Positions 1 to 12,133 are shown, numbered from the stretch's first letter. The stretch: DNA of 64,000 bases from Caldilineaceae bacterium (GCA_011523365.1 WTGY01000149.1:37850-101849); one strand, 5' to 3'. Notes: generated from the letters alone by a model not told the origin. A program made the numbers and translations.

Positions 1-1
1 G

Positions 2-691
2 ATTCGGTACGCCAACAATGGCGCAGCTTTGTTTGACAGTCTTATTTCGAAGGCCACATTTCCTCTAACCGACAATAAGCCATCAACTGGCGACTCGACT
101 GTCCTTGTAGAACAGTCCCTTTCGCAATTTGGCGAAGCGGATGCAATCATCCTCACGTCATCGAATTCGGCGAACTGCACCGTCTTCGTCGAAGCCAAGG
201 TCCTGTCACAAGCGCAAGATTGGCAGCTTTCCAATGAGTTTAACAAATTTGAAGATGGCCTGAATACTAAGGTCAATTCATCAAACATATTTGCTCAACT
301 CTATCATAAGCAGCGGCTTGTATCCGTACTCACAAGCGACGGTATCGAGGCATTACAACAAGGCGTTGATTTTCCGTCATGGTCAACCAATCAGCGCAGA
401 AAGGTAGGGCCACATCCTGTCGTTCTCAATTCCCTCAACCTCATTCGACGATGCAATGACAACGTTTATTATTTGATGTTGGTACCCGACACGCATCAAC
501 GGGTCGAAAGCTTTTTCGAAAACAGATTACGCAACTTACAACTCCCAGCCGTTCCCGATTGGGACCCGTCCCACTACGGCTTTCTCACATGGGCCACGGT
601 GAAATCCTTCTGCAAAAGGAATCGGCTGGCAGCAACACTTGCGGTATTTGCTTATAACCAAGGGCAGATTTTCCCCGAAAATGCGGGATAG
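2..691 (+). CDS. 5'-truncated protein with PD-(D/E)XK-like nuclease signature
   Basis: The frame is open to the left window edge, so the true start lies outside; the first in-window start-like codon is TTG at 29. Counting from it, D38 is followed about 17 residues later by an E-x-K (E55, K57) at the end of a hydrophobic strand (TVFVEAK), the layout of PD-(D/E)XK nuclease folds. No other domain is recognised. Its moderate GC differs sharply from hsdR downstream. A role in DNA cleavage or restriction is inference from that one motif and from the neighbouring Fic and hsdR genes; it could equally be a non-nuclease protein. Confidence 0.6.
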   Translation: MRYANNGAALFDSLISKATFPLTDNKPSTGDSTVLVEQSLSQFGEADAIILTSSNSANCTVFVEAKVLSQAQDWQLSNEFNKFEDGLNTKVNSSNIFAQLYHKQRLVSVLTSDGIEALQQGVDFPSWSTNQRRKVGPHPVVLNSLNLIRRCNDNVYYLMLVPDTHQRVESFFENRLRNLQLPAVPDWDPSHYGFLTWATVKSFCKRNRLAATLAVFAYNQGQIFPENAG

Positions 692-714
692 CCAAGCGTC
701 AGATTGGGTCACGT

Positions 715-1878
715 ATGGATAACGACACGCAACGACAACCGATGGAATTCACTATGACACCTGTACATTACCACTCAGGACGCTTTCCACCGCACAACCT
801 GGACTTGCAGAGGCTGTTCCCACTGATCGGGCCGGCCCACGCCGCGGTGGCCGGCTATGAAGGGATGCTGAAAGGACTGCCTAATGCCGATGTGCTGCTG
901 TCCCCTTTCACATCGCAAGAGGCTGTCCTCTCCAGCCGCATAGAAGGCACGCGAACGACCCTGACTGAACTACTGATTTTCGAAGCGGAAGGGAATCTGC
1001 TGGACGAGAGTACGCCGGAGAAAGCTGACGCGCGCGAGGTACTGAATTATCGCTCAGCTCTATATGCCGCAATCGACATCCTGGAGGAAATCCCCCTGTC
1101 GCAAAGGCTCATCCGGCAGACACATGAGGTTCTGATGCAGGGCGTGCGGGGACATGACAAAGCGCCCGGCACATATCGCCGCCTGCCCGACACTTGCTGG
1201 ATCGGGCCGCCAGGATCAACGATTGAAACAGCCCATTATATCCCCTGCCCGGTGGAGGAGCTGATTTCGGCCATGGGCGCCTTAGAGTTCTATATTCATG
1301 ATGAGGCACCGGATATGCTGGTACAACTTGCAGTTCTCCACGCAGAATTTGAGGCTATCCATCCCTTTCTTGACGGCAACGGGCGGATGGGTCGGTTGCT
1401 CGTTCCTCTCTTCATGTCTACGAAGAAGCTTTTGTCGTCTCCGAGTTTCTACATCAGCGAGTATCTCGAAAGTCATCGAGAGGAGTATTATGAGCGACTG
1501 CTTGCGGTGTCGCGGGATGATGACTGGACAGGGTGGTGCGTCTTTTTCCTTGTCGCTCTAACGGAGCAAGCGCGTGCAAATCAGCAGAAGATCGAGGAGC
1601 TGCTGAAGCTATACCGCGGACTCAGAGACTGGGCAGTGGAGGAAGCTCCCTCCCTATACAGCGGCCGGGCCCTGGACTGGATATTCGGCAAGCCTATTTT
1701 CCGTCAAATCGATTTTGTGAACAGTGCCGGCATTCCCAATTCCACGGCGCGGCGTCTACTCGAACTCTTCAAATTTCGGGGGATATTGAAGGTGTTGGCG
1801 CAAGGCGGCGGCCGTCGTTCAGCAATTCTTGCGTTCCCGGATCTACTCAACATTGCGGAAGGGCGGAAGGTTTTTTGA
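715..1878 (+). CDS. Fic family protein (predicted AMP-transferase) with N-terminal inhibitory helix
   Basis: Fic proteins usually transfer AMP from ATP to a target hydroxyl. The core motif [12 protein letters not shown] lies at residues 216-227 and carries the catalytic His and the nucleotide-binding GNGR. An upstream SSRIEG (73-78) matches the (S/T)xxxE(G/N) inhibitory helix, so this is a class II, self-inhibited Fic of usual length (387 aa). The C-terminal 80 residues look like a winged helix. ATG 715 is used; ATG 745 is an alternative and neither has a strong ribosome site. It sits 110 bp upstream of hsdR, a common place for Fic genes in type I restriction loci. The target is unknown. Confidence 0.92.
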   Translation: MDNDTQRQPMEFTMTPVHYHSGRFPPHNLDLQRLFPLIGPAHAAVAGYEGMLKGLPNADVLLSPFTSQEAVLSSRIEGTRTTLTELLIFEAEGNLLDESTPEKADAREVLNYRSALYAAIDILEEIPLSQRLIRQTHEVLMQGVRGHDKAPGTYRRLPDTCWIGPPGSTIETAHYIPCPVEELISAMGALEFYIHDEAPDMLVQLAVLHAEFEAIHPFLDGNGRMGRLLVPLFMSTKKLLSSPSFYISEYLESHREEYYERLLAVSRDDDWTGWCVFFLVALTEQARANQQKIEELLKLYRGLRDWAVEEAPSLYSGRALDWIFGKPIFRQIDFVNSAGIPNSTARRLLELFKFRGILKVLAQGGGRRSAILAFPDLLNIAEGRKVF

Positions 1879-1988
1879 GTTTCATCCATTGAACACAAAA
1901 GATGTTGAGGTTCAAAAATGGCTTTTTTTGAAACACAACACCATTTTATTTGCGTAGATGAAACACAAGGACGGGCGCTTGCAAGGCA

Positions 1989-5150
<3,162 letters not shown>

Positions 5151-5337
5151 GGGGGGTTGGTGGTGATGGTGATGGTGTGTTACGAAAGGGTCTGAGCAGG
5201 GATCAGTCGTTTCTTGAACCAATTGGATGTGATTTCCCTGGGATTTCTTCACAATCAATTGACACGCCTGTTCTGTTTTGCTATGCTTCCGGCAAATCCC
5301 GAGTCACCGGCGATGTAGTCAAATCGGAGTAATGACT

Positions 5338-6234
5338 ATGGATCCTAATGCAGAGCAGAGTCTTCTGGATCGGTCTTGCGCCAGCGCTTTGATTAGGTGG
5401 GCCACTTTCTATCAGAACAGTGGCGCTTGGTCGAACGATGCGGCGTACAATGCTGGTCGGAAGTTTCGCGGAGACCTATTCAGATTCAGGAAGCCAAACT
5501 ACGAAGACCTCTATGTTCCAGCGGCTTACATCATACACTATCAACTCGGTCATATTTACATGGCTAAAGTGGCCCTCGAACGACTGAATCAAAGTAGGAA
5601 ACCAGATCAGAAATTCATCAGGATTGTAGATTTTGGAGCTGGCGCCTCGGCTTGTCGTATCGCTACTACTCTAATGATGGCCGAGTCACTTGAAAGGGGA
5701 CAACCCATTGATAACGTTTATATTGTAGAGGTTGATGAGAGTCGATTTATGCAGTCGATGGGCGAATTTGTTTGGCAAGCATTTGTCGGGATCGTTCTCA
5801 CCGAGTTTACTAACTCTCCTTTGGCGCAGGCTGTTGAGAATATCGCTTCAATTCAAGTGAGTCATTGGAGAAGTGTCTTAGCAATCAAGACTAATACATG
5901 GTTGACGGCGTTTCACGCCATATATCCAGACACATATGACATGAGGACAGAAGCCGCACAGATCTTCAATCATATTAGTCCCACTATGGGGGTGTTTACC
6001 TGTCATTCAAGAAAGTTGGAAAAAATGAGGGAGGCATTCCCCTTTCACAACAGACGTGAAGGGGGCGGGGGCTTCTACCCGAGGTTCATACCTGGACCTG
6101 ATGGCAAGGTTTTTCCCCCGACTTTTCATTTAGCCGAGCAAGCAAAGAGGCTTGGCTTCCGGAATCAAAGGCGGCGTCCCTTTTTGCAGGCAAAGGATTG
6201 CGCCATCTTGTGGGGATCCGAAAATCCATTCTGA
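5338..6234 (+). CDS. SAM-dependent methyltransferase-fold protein, partner of the radical SAM gene
   Basis: The segment IVDFGAGAS (96-104) is a class I methyltransferase motif I, followed by YIVEVDES (128-135) resembling the acidic post-I loop, so SAM or nucleotide binding is likely. The substrate cannot be told. ATG 5338 is preferred because GGAG lies 8 nt upstream; ATG 5332 would be only 2 nt from it. The radical SAM gene starts 72 bp downstream on the same strand, suggesting a two-gene unit similar in logic to SPL-family radical SAM genes with dedicated partners. I do not recognise the family, and no three-cysteine motif is visible. Confidence 0.7.
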   Translation: MDPNAEQSLLDRSCASALIRWATFYQNSGAWSNDAAYNAGRKFRGDLFRFRKPNYEDLYVPAAYIIHYQLGHIYMAKVALERLNQSRKPDQKFIRIVDFGAGASACRIATTLMMAESLERGQPIDNVYIVEVDESRFMQSMGEFVWQAFVGIVLTEFTNSPLAQAVENIASIQVSHWRSVLAIKTNTWLTAFHAIYPDTYDMRTEAAQIFNHISPTMGVFTCHSRKLEKMREAFPFHNRREGGGGFYPRFIPGPDGKVFPPTFHLAEQAKRLGFRNQRRRPFLQAKDCAILWGSENPF

Positions 6235-6306
6235 CGACAATGGTATTTCTGGCGACTCATAATGTTCAGCACAAGACGAATCATTCCCTATTGATGGGAG
6301 ACCAAA

Positions 6307-7266
6307 GTGCCAACCACAACAGTGTCAATTCAACCCAGTCTTTTTGGTGAGGAGGAAGAGGTTGCAGCTTCCAATACCCCCTTCTTCGCCGAAAAACCGG
6401 CTCATATGGGGCCCACAGTCGTTGACTACATCCAGTCTCGACAGATTCTGACTAGAGCAACGGGTTTTATGGACTCTTATAACTTCACCCTCAACCCCTA
6501 TAGTGGGTGCTCCTTCGGCTGCTCTTATTGCTATGCTGCTTTTTTCAATTACGACAAGTCAAAAGAACAAACCTGGGGAGAGTGGGTCACCGTAAAAGAA
6601 AACGCTGTCACCCTCATGCAGAAATGTCGCAAAGGCTCTCTTAACGGAAAGCGCATCTACATGAGCAGCGTCACAGATCCTTATCAGCCTATTGAATCAA
6701 GACTGAACCTGACTCGTCAGTTGCTTGAAGTCCTGGCCGAAAACCACGAGCCCAAGTTGGTCGTCCAAACCCGCAGCCCCATTGTAACAAGGGATATCGA
6801 CCTGTACCGTCGCATTAAAGAAAATGGCGGACGGGTTCAAGTCAACATGACAATCACCACCGACGATGAAGCTGTTAGAAAAGCTTTCGAACCGTCATGC
6901 CCTTCCAATGCGCAGCGCCTGAAGGCCATTTCGCAGATGCAATCATCCGGGATAGATTCCTGCATTACCTTGACGCCACTCTTGCTAGTCAATGACAGCC
7001 AACAGTTCATCGATGAACTGATAAGTTCTGATGTCCGTCATTTCATCATTCAGCCCTTCCATTTTCGAAAGGGCCGTTTCGTGGCCGGGACGAGGGACAA
7101 AGCACTTGATTTATTGACAGAAAAATTGAGATGCGGCAAAGAGCAAATTGCCTCAGAATACAAGGAAATTTATCAAGACTTTCTGCAACGCATGAAGACA
7201 GAACTAAAGCGCCGTGACCTGCCTGACTTAGGAGAAGGCAAAGACGGTTTCAAGCCTCCCTTCTGA
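6307..7266 (+). CDS. Radical SAM protein, SPL (spore photoproduct lyase)-like family
   Basis: The 4Fe-4S motif C68-x3-C72-x2-C75 (GCSFGCSYCYA) sits after a TLNPYSGC lead-in typical of SPL-like proteins rather than of photolyases, and VNMTITTDDE and CITLTPLL fit the TIM-barrel strands. Members cleave SAM reductively to a 5'-deoxyadenosyl radical; those outside spore formers are usually of unknown substrate and often lie in mobile regions. The GTG start at 6307 is supported by GGGAG 6 nt upstream. It appears co-transcribed with the methyltransferase-fold gene. A role in DNA or nucleotide repair or modification is inference. Confidence 0.85.
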   Translation: MPTTTVSIQPSLFGEEEEVAASNTPFFAEKPAHMGPTVVDYIQSRQILTRATGFMDSYNFTLNPYSGCSFGCSYCYAAFFNYDKSKEQTWGEWVTVKENAVTLMQKCRKGSLNGKRIYMSSVTDPYQPIESRLNLTRQLLEVLAENHEPKLVVQTRSPIVTRDIDLYRRIKENGGRVQVNMTITTDDEAVRKAFEPSCPSNAQRLKAISQMQSSGIDSCITLTPLLLVNDSQQFIDELISSDVRHFIIQPFHFRKGRFVAGTRDKALDLLTEKLRCGKEQIASEYKEIYQDFLQRMKTELKRRDLPDLGEGKDGFKPPF

Positions 7267-7508
7267 CTAATCAGAGTGTTCAATCGTCTGAGCAGGCCAC
7301 CCCACGGAGAGAGACATAGGGTAACTGTCCTCCCCTGTGCGGACCTTACTTTCTTTATCGCACACTTCTGCAAGCGCTAGAATGCTCCATGTACAGATGC
7401 ATGCCTTGAAGGGAGACGCAGACGCCCCGGCGCGATTGGCGTCTGGCTGCTCCGGGTTGGATAACGGGCCCTGCATCACTTTGGTGGTCGTGCCATTCGG
7501 AGCGCCGA

Positions 7509-7628
7509 GTGATAGAGGGCGTGGTGAACGCCGCCGATGAGCCGGAAGTGGCCCTGGCCGCAAAAGGTCCATCGGGACAGGCAACTGAAATCGAGGCGAT
7601 AATAGACACCGGATTCACTGGACCCTGA
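7509..7628 (+). pseudogene. Truncated clan AA aspartic protease gene (N-terminal 39 codons)
   Basis: A GTG with CGGAG 6 nt upstream opens a frame whose second half reads GPSGQATEIEAIIDTGFTG. That is the start of the retropepsin-like clan AA proteases, including the catalytic D-T-G and the conserved GQ..EIEA.IDTGFTG signature. The frame ends at once after this motif. The stop codon is provided by the first bases of the repeat that begins at 7623 (copy of 12982-13166), so the rest of the protease has been lost at a recombination junction. Confidence 0.65.
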
Positions 7629-7705
7629 ATCCCTCTCGCTCTTTTCTTTTGGGCGGCTGGAATGGATAGAAGATATTAGGTTTTTGTCTCCTGAATTCGA
7701 ATCAC
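7623..7705 (-). pseudogene. Relic of the N-terminus of the coiled-coil gene found at 12218-13063
   Basis: Read leftward from a GTG at 7705 this encodes a near copy of the first 28 residues of the intact gene (YLLSIPAAQK identity, then ARGIQG), but codon 10 is TAA where the intact copy has GAA. Homology stops at the junction with the protease stub. The upstream flank is also conserved to 7807, so promoter and ribosome site were duplicated with it. Confidence 0.8.
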
Positions 7706-7807
7706 TGTAGTTTCTCCTGGTTCGTTGATTTGTTCGTTGACCAAGCGTAAAGCCGCTCAGAGCCGGTCTAGGCGATTCTCTGACGGTTTAGGTATTAGAC
7801 AGACCTT
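7623..7807 (-). repeat. Dispersed duplicate, copy 1 (partner 12982-13166)
   Basis: About 185 bp aligns with 12982-13166, covering the first codons of the coiled-coil gene, its AGGAG ribosome site and about 100 bp of upstream DNA. The most conserved stretch is around 7741-7772 (AAGCGTAAAGCCGCTCAGAG). Conservation of non-coding DNA suggests either a recent duplication or a shared control region. Confidence 0.85.
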
Positions 7808-7858
7808 CCGAAGATATGAATTGTAAATGCCCTTAGATCATACGGGTCAATCACTATA

Positions 7859-8023
7859 ATGGACGATAACCGTACACAGCCACGCCGGATTGAACATGAA
7901 GTAATCGCCGACTTGGCGCGTCTGAGTCAAGAGGAGGGATCGAACATAGTCCAATGGAAGGATATTCAGGATGCAGGAAGTGGACATATCTCACGCGGCC
8001 ACAGTGGCCGAAGCAATCGCTAG
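7859..8023 (+). CDS. Possible small protein overlapping the start of the HhH-GPD-like gene
   Basis: A 54-codon frame begins at ATG 7859 and overlaps the next gene by 53 nt in another frame. The first 39 residues are hydrophilic and protein-like (RRIEHEVIADLARLSQEEG); the tail, inside the overlap, is not. It may be a real leader or coupling peptide for the downstream gene. No clear ribosome site and no recognised family. Confidence 0.3.
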   Translation: MDDNRTQPRRIEHEVIADLARLSQEEGSNIVQWKDIQDAGSGHISRGHSGRSNR

Positions 8024-8873
8024 CGACTTTTACAATGACCGGTTAGACCTGTCCACTAGGGGAAGAGGGGGCGTGGCGCCGGACAGCACATGGTCGCGAA
8101 TGCCTGAAGTCAAAAGTATAGCACGCCTGCGTGATTTGGGTGCCTCGGGCCGCACCGTGCGGTTGTTTCTGACTTTCATCGCTGCCATAGACCGCGCCCG
8201 GGACGCCGTGCGTCTTTGGAATAGCGGGGTCGAATTGTTTCAATCCTATCCGAAGCTTTTTGAACCGGCTGAGGCCTCTGCGATGCCGGTCTCCACGATT
8301 CGCGAAAGGTTGTCCCAATACGGAGTGAGCCAGCGTCATCGACCCGACTCCTGTGCGTGGAATACCATTGCTCACAGCCTTGCAGCGGGAGGAAACCCCG
8401 TAAGCCGGGTGGTGGATTCCGGTGAGGGGCACGCTGAAGAGTTGCTCAGGTATTTACGTTCCAGTTGCGGAGGGCAGTCCAGATTTCCCCTGCTCAGAGG
8501 TCCAAAGATTGGGCCAATGTGGGTACGTATGCTTGTCGCCCCAGGCGGGGCCAAGATAGAGGATATCGGCAACATCCCTGTAGCGGTAGACGTGCATGTT
8601 TGTCGTGTTACCAAGAATCTTGGGCTTTTGGACATCCAGAATGTATCGGTTGAAAAGAATAGGCGGGAGATTCAGGAAATCTGGCGCGCAGCCGTCAAGA
8701 CGGCAAGGGTCGGCGGACCACCGGAGCTACGCGACACCTGTGCGGCACTTGACCCGGCTTTGTGGATATTCGGCAAGTATGGTTGCAGCTACTGTGAGAA
8801 GGTGGCGGAGCCGGTGCCTATCAGTCGTGCATGCGAGCATTGTCAGCTTGGGATTTCGAATCCGGGCTTGTGA
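7971..8873 (+). CDS. HhH-GPD-like DNA repair protein with C-terminal four-cysteine motif
   Basis: Residues 173-190 (PLLRGPKIGPMWVRML) resemble a helix-hairpin-helix, and VAVDVHVCRVTKNLGL (204-219) matches the strand with the catalytic Asp (D207) of the endonuclease III/MutY superfamily, where the typical sequence is vDtHVxRvxxrLGL. The C-terminus has C272-x2-C275 and C288-x2-C291, in the position of the 4Fe-4S loop of that superfamily but with unusual spacing; a zinc site is possible. Predicted base-excision glycosylase or lyase, or a derived nucleic-acid-binding protein. ATG 7971 is preceded by GGAAGGA. Family not recognised by name. Confidence 0.6.
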   Translation: MQEVDISHAATVAEAIASDFYNDRLDLSTRGRGGVAPDSTWSRMPEVKSIARLRDLGASGRTVRLFLTFIAAIDRARDAVRLWNSGVELFQSYPKLFEPAEASAMPVSTIRERLSQYGVSQRHRPDSCAWNTIAHSLAAGGNPVSRVVDSGEGHAEELLRYLRSSCGGQSRFPLLRGPKIGPMWVRMLVAPGGAKIEDIGNIPVAVDVHVCRVTKNLGLLDIQNVSVEKNRREIQEIWRAAVKTARVGGPPELRDTCAALDPALWIFGKYGCSYCEKVAEPVPISRACEHCQLGISNPGL

Positions 8874-8978
8874 TTTGGTGAACTGGGCAGTTGGTGGGGA
8901 CAGTAATCAGTCGGAATGGACCCAGTCCGCTGTTTTCGCTGCATCGGGCGATCCAGGGAGCCGTTCAGAGCCGTTTCG

Positions 8979-9224
8979 AACCGACGCACGGGCAGCGATC
9001 TGGGACTTGAAGGCCCGTGCGGGCGTCCCGTACCACTGATGATTGACCAGGTGCATGAACTGATGCAGCTCTGGTGCGGCGGCGATCAGGGCAAGGTGAA
9101 CGGTTGTATTGACGAACGCGGGCTGCAGCGCAACGCGCTGTTTGCGCAGATCCTGCAGGCGCTCAGCAACCACATCGCATCACGCAGTGAAGTCAGATCT
9201 TTGCAGTACAGACTGTTTGTCTGA
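8979..9224 (+). pseudogene. C-terminal relic of a DUF1156 adenine-specific DNA methylase
   Basis: One frame reads SDLGLEGPCGRP, then IDQVHELMQLW, GDQGKVN and IDERGLQRNALFAQILQAL. This matches my memory of the C-terminus of DUF1156 proteins (IDQVHxLMHLW.xGD..KV..Y.DxRGLRRNALF). No methylase core precedes it and the frame has no credible start, so it is the tail of a lost gene. DUF1156 methylases usually sit with DUF499 ATPases in defence islands; no such partner survives here. Confidence 0.55.
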
Positions 9225-9353
9225 GAGAGACATCCTGAGCGTCCGCTTATGCAGAGCAGGTTCTGAGTCTCTCTCGATCTGGCTAAGCCAGGGTGTATCG
9301 GATAGGTGATGAGTGGATAGAGGTCTGACAAGCACTCCGCAGAGGAAGTGACA

Positions 9354-9794
9354 GTGTCCAGGTATGAAGACAGGTCTGATGCATCCAGTTTTTCTCTTTT
9401 CAAGCAACTCAGATCATCAACGGCGGAAGAACAGATCGATAACGCAAGGGTAGCGATCGAACTTCTGAAAGACGAGGCGTCGCGGCACTTTGGTGAAGGC
9501 TCGTCACCATTCAGGCGATGGCAAAGAGGATGTGATGAGTTGTGGGTGTCCGTCGATAGATTTTTGGCGAAGAGTCGAGTATTTCAGGTGGGCGCCTTTG
9601 CCATTCTGGAAGAGTTCATAGAGAGTTTTGAGCATACTGAAAGGAGATTCCGTCAGATTCTTGATATAGATTCAGTTCCTGATACTGACCGTGAACAGAT
9701 AATCGAACAGACATGGAACTGGTTCAGTGTCATTCTCAGATTTGCCGTCTATGCGCTAGTTTTGGAGTACCGAAGCAGTCCGGCAAGAAGGTAA
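9354..9794 (+). CDS. Hypothetical protein, first gene of a small-small-ATPase cassette
   Basis: A 146-aa mainly helical soluble protein. GTG 9354 is preferred (GAGGA 7 nt upstream); GTG 9348 is possible. No motif recognised. It is followed after 30 bp by a second small gene with a strong ribosome site and then by an AAA ATPase, all rightward, so the three may form one functional unit. Function unknown. Confidence 0.6.
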   Translation: MSRYEDRSDASSFSLFKQLRSSTAEEQIDNARVAIELLKDEASRHFGEGSSPFRRWQRGCDELWVSVDRFLAKSRVFQVGAFAILEEFIESFEHTERRFRQILDIDSVPDTDREQIIEQTWNWFSVILRFAVYALVLEYRSSPARR

Positions 9795-9824
9795 CAGGTG
9801 TAACGTGGACAGAAGGAGGTAAGG

Positions 9825-10289
9825 ATGGTTGAACACAGCTTCAGAAACGTAACCGATGAGTTGGAAGGGAGCGGATTGCTCGATTTGATGTACCCGCAAT
9901 ATCAGAAGCTGCTTACATGTATGGCGGGGATGGCAGACGAGTGTGGCGGCAGAGAGTTTCCAGCAACGCATGCCCAAATCGCCAAGAGGTCGGGCGGTTA
10001 CCATCACGGAAGCATTACTTCTGAGCTCGTCTCCGAACTGGTCTTCGATTTTATCAGGCTGGAAATCGTGGAAGTGGTGTCAGCGAGTGGTCCTGTAACC
10101 TATCGAACGAGGATCGGAAAGAACAAATGGAGGCGAATTTCTGAGGATGAACAGACTACGTATCGCTTCGGCAGCTACGACCGTTTTGTCGAATTGGCCG
10201 AGGAGATACGGAGAATGCAGGACAATGGCGACGCGCCGCTGTTGCCGCCCGTTGTCCCTCGAAGCAGCCCGATGAGAACAGTACGGTAG
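9825..10289 (+). CDS. Hypothetical protein with winged-helix-like segment
   Basis: A 154-aa protein with a near-perfect Shine-Dalgarno (AAGGAGGT, 5 nt before ATG 9825). Residues 45-85 (PATHAQIAKRSGG then helical segments) have the rhythm of a winged helix; the basic strand TRIGKNKWRRIS could be the wing. It may be a DNA-binding partner of the ATPase 98 bp downstream. No family recognised. Confidence 0.65.
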   Translation: MVEHSFRNVTDELEGSGLLDLMYPQYQKLLTCMAGMADECGGREFPATHAQIAKRSGGYHHGSITSELVSELVFDFIRLEIVEVVSASGPVTYRTRIGKNKWRRISEDEQTTYRFGSYDRFVELAEEIRRMQDNGDAPLLPPVVPRSSPMRTVR

Positions 10290-10387
10290 GGCCAGGTTGC
10301 TTTTGGATCGATCTGGCATGACGACTGAGCGTTCACAGCAGATTAGATGTGGGCCCTGTCCTACCGCGTGGCAAGTGGGTACTGCAA

Positions 10388-11728
10388 ATGGCCAAGATTC
10401 AGGGGTTCAGAGTAAGGAATTACAAGGTGCTCAGGGATGTGACGCTGGGCCGCCTGTGGGATCAACGAGAAAGCCAGCCGCTCACAGATTTGACGGCGGT
10501 TATAGGCAAGAACGGGGTCGGCAAGAGCGCCCTATTCGATGCGTTCGGCTTTTTGTTCGATGCCCTGAACTCCGGTGTAGAAGCGGCGTGCGATGCACGC
10601 GGGCGCGGCGGCTTCGGGAGGATACGATCGCAAGGTGAAACCGGACCTATCGAGTTTGAAGTGTACTACGAGGAAGATGCGAATGCCCGGTCGATCATCT
10701 ACGAGGTGGCGATTGATGTGGACGAGTCCAGACGCCCATATGTGTTGCGGGAAGGGCTCAGACAGTGGCCGGAGGGAGTGAGCTACGATCGCCCGTTTGT
10801 TTTCCTGATTCTCAATGACGGCACGGGTTGGGCCTGGACTGGAGAGGTGGAAGGGTATGTAATCGACGAAGGCGAGGGGAAACTCGACATCGGGGCGCTG
10901 AACAGGTTGGTCACAGTGGAAGATTGGAGCGCGACCGAAGTCATCGAATTGGAGGACCGGCGCAAGCTCGGCATCGCCACGCTCGGCGCTCTGAAACAGC
11001 ACCCGCGCATTTCGGCTTTCCGCCGCTTCATCGAGGGGTGGTATCTCAGCTATTTCACACCGGACGCGGCGCGCGGCCTGCCGCTGGCCGGGCCCCAGCC
11101 GCATCTCAACATCCACGGCGACAACCTCGGCAACGTCGTGCAGTTCATGGAGCGCGAGCATCCGCAGCGATTTAAGGGGATTCTTCAAGGCATTGCGGAG
11201 AAGATACCCGGCATTGACCGGATCAGTACGGAAAAGACAAGCGACGGGCGCCTGCTGCTCCGTTTCAACGACAGAGGCTTTGTGGACCCTTTCTATGTCC
11301 AGCAGATGTCAGACGGGACGTTGAAGGTCTTTGCCTATCTGTTGCTGCTCGAGGACTCGACGCCGCCTTCGTTCCTGTGTATTGAAGAGCCTGAGAACGG
11401 TTTATATCACAAGCTGCTGGAGACGCTGGTCGACGAGTTCCGGCAACATGCCAGCGGGCCCGGGGGCGGGTCGCAGGTCTTCGTCACGACGCATCAGCCC
11501 TATCTTGTGGACGCGCTCAATCCGGAGGAGGTCTGGATCCTGGAAAAGGAGGCGGACGGTTTTTCGACCATCCGCCGGGCCAGCGACGATCCTCTCGTCA
11601 AGAATCTGGTCGAGGAGGGGTTGCCACTGGGCGGCCTCTGGTACAGCGACTATCTTGACGCGAGGAGAACTGCTTTTTTGTCCACGGAGGAACACGGAGG
11701 GGCACGGAGAACGGCAACATCTTTTTGA
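10388..11728 (+). CDS. AAA family ATPase (RecF/OLD-like)
   Basis: A 446-aa ABC-type ATPase: Walker A GKNGVGKS (40-47), a QMSDGTLK segment in signature position, Walker B FLCIEEPENG and a downstream VTTHQPYLVD switch. These proteins usually act as defence effectors or DNA-end sensors with a second gene, often DUF4276; no DUF4276 gene follows. ATG 10388 is chosen because the homologous N-terminus starts MAKIQGFRVRNYK. The last 20 residues (from FLSTEEHGG) come from a dispersed ACGGAGG repeat that has replaced the original 3' end, so a native C-terminus would probably end near SDYLDARR. Confidence 0.85.
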   Translation: MAKIQGFRVRNYKVLRDVTLGRLWDQRESQPLTDLTAVIGKNGVGKSALFDAFGFLFDALNSGVEAACDARGRGGFGRIRSQGETGPIEFEVYYEEDANARSIIYEVAIDVDESRRPYVLREGLRQWPEGVSYDRPFVFLILNDGTGWAWTGEVEGYVIDEGEGKLDIGALNRLVTVEDWSATEVIELEDRRKLGIATLGALKQHPRISAFRRFIEGWYLSYFTPDAARGLPLAGPQPHLNIHGDNLGNVVQFMEREHPQRFKGILQGIAEKIPGIDRISTEKTSDGRLLLRFNDRGFVDPFYVQQMSDGTLKVFAYLLLLEDSTPPSFLCIEEPENGLYHKLLETLVDEFRQHASGPGGGSQVFVTTHQPYLVDALNPEEVWILEKEADGFSTIRRASDDPLVKNLVEEGLPLGGLWYSDYLDARRTAFLSTEEHGGARRTATSF

Positions 11729-11797
11729 TCCGCGGAGGGGCGCGGAGAACGGCTTAACTGCTTTTATTGATTCGTGAAGGGACGCGAAGAACCTCTT
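11671..11797. repeat. Dispersed ACGGAGG-type repeat, copy 1
   Basis: Three imperfect units of the form T-rich, CCACGGAGG.ACACGGAGGGGCACGGAGAACGGC, T-rich. Related copies are at 22424-22478, 24832-24884 and 46142-46246. This copy overlaps the 3' end of the ATPase gene and encodes its last residues. Confidence 0.85.
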
Positions 11798-11844
11798 TAG
11801 GGGTTGCGGAGGGTTAGGGAGGTCGAACAGGAGGTCAACCGGTC

Positions 11845-12078
11845 ATGGCTTACTCGGTGCGGGAGGAGCGGCAGAGCCTTGCGACCAGCCTGCGTGAGGA
11901 GCTCGACGAGGCGGAGCGGGTAATCATACAGGTACGGCGGGACAACGTTGAATCGTTCCTGGTGCTTCTGGACAGCATCGACGAGCGCTTCACACAGTTG
12001 GAGGCTAGCGGGTTGGACCTGCGGCCGGAGCAGACGCGCTGGCGCGGTCTGCATAGCAAGCTGCAGCGCGAAGAATGA
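11845..12078 (+). CDS. Small helical protein, likely leftover of a type I restriction locus
   Basis: A 77-aa charged helical protein with a very good ribosome site (AGGAGGTC, 8 nt before ATG). It is followed by the first codons of a second hsdR. Small genes of this style (ending GLDLRPE..RW..L) are, as far as I recall, found between hsdS and hsdR in some type I loci. With no M, S or full R gene present it is probably orphaned. Confidence 0.55.
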   Translation: MAYSVREERQSLATSLREELDEAERVIIQVRRDNVESFLVLLDSIDERFTQLEASGLDLRPEQTRWRGLHSKLQREE

Positions 12079-12133
12079 ACGCCTGCCTGTGAAAGTCCCT
12101 AAACCAGAATCTCCTGGCCGAACGCGGCGAAAC

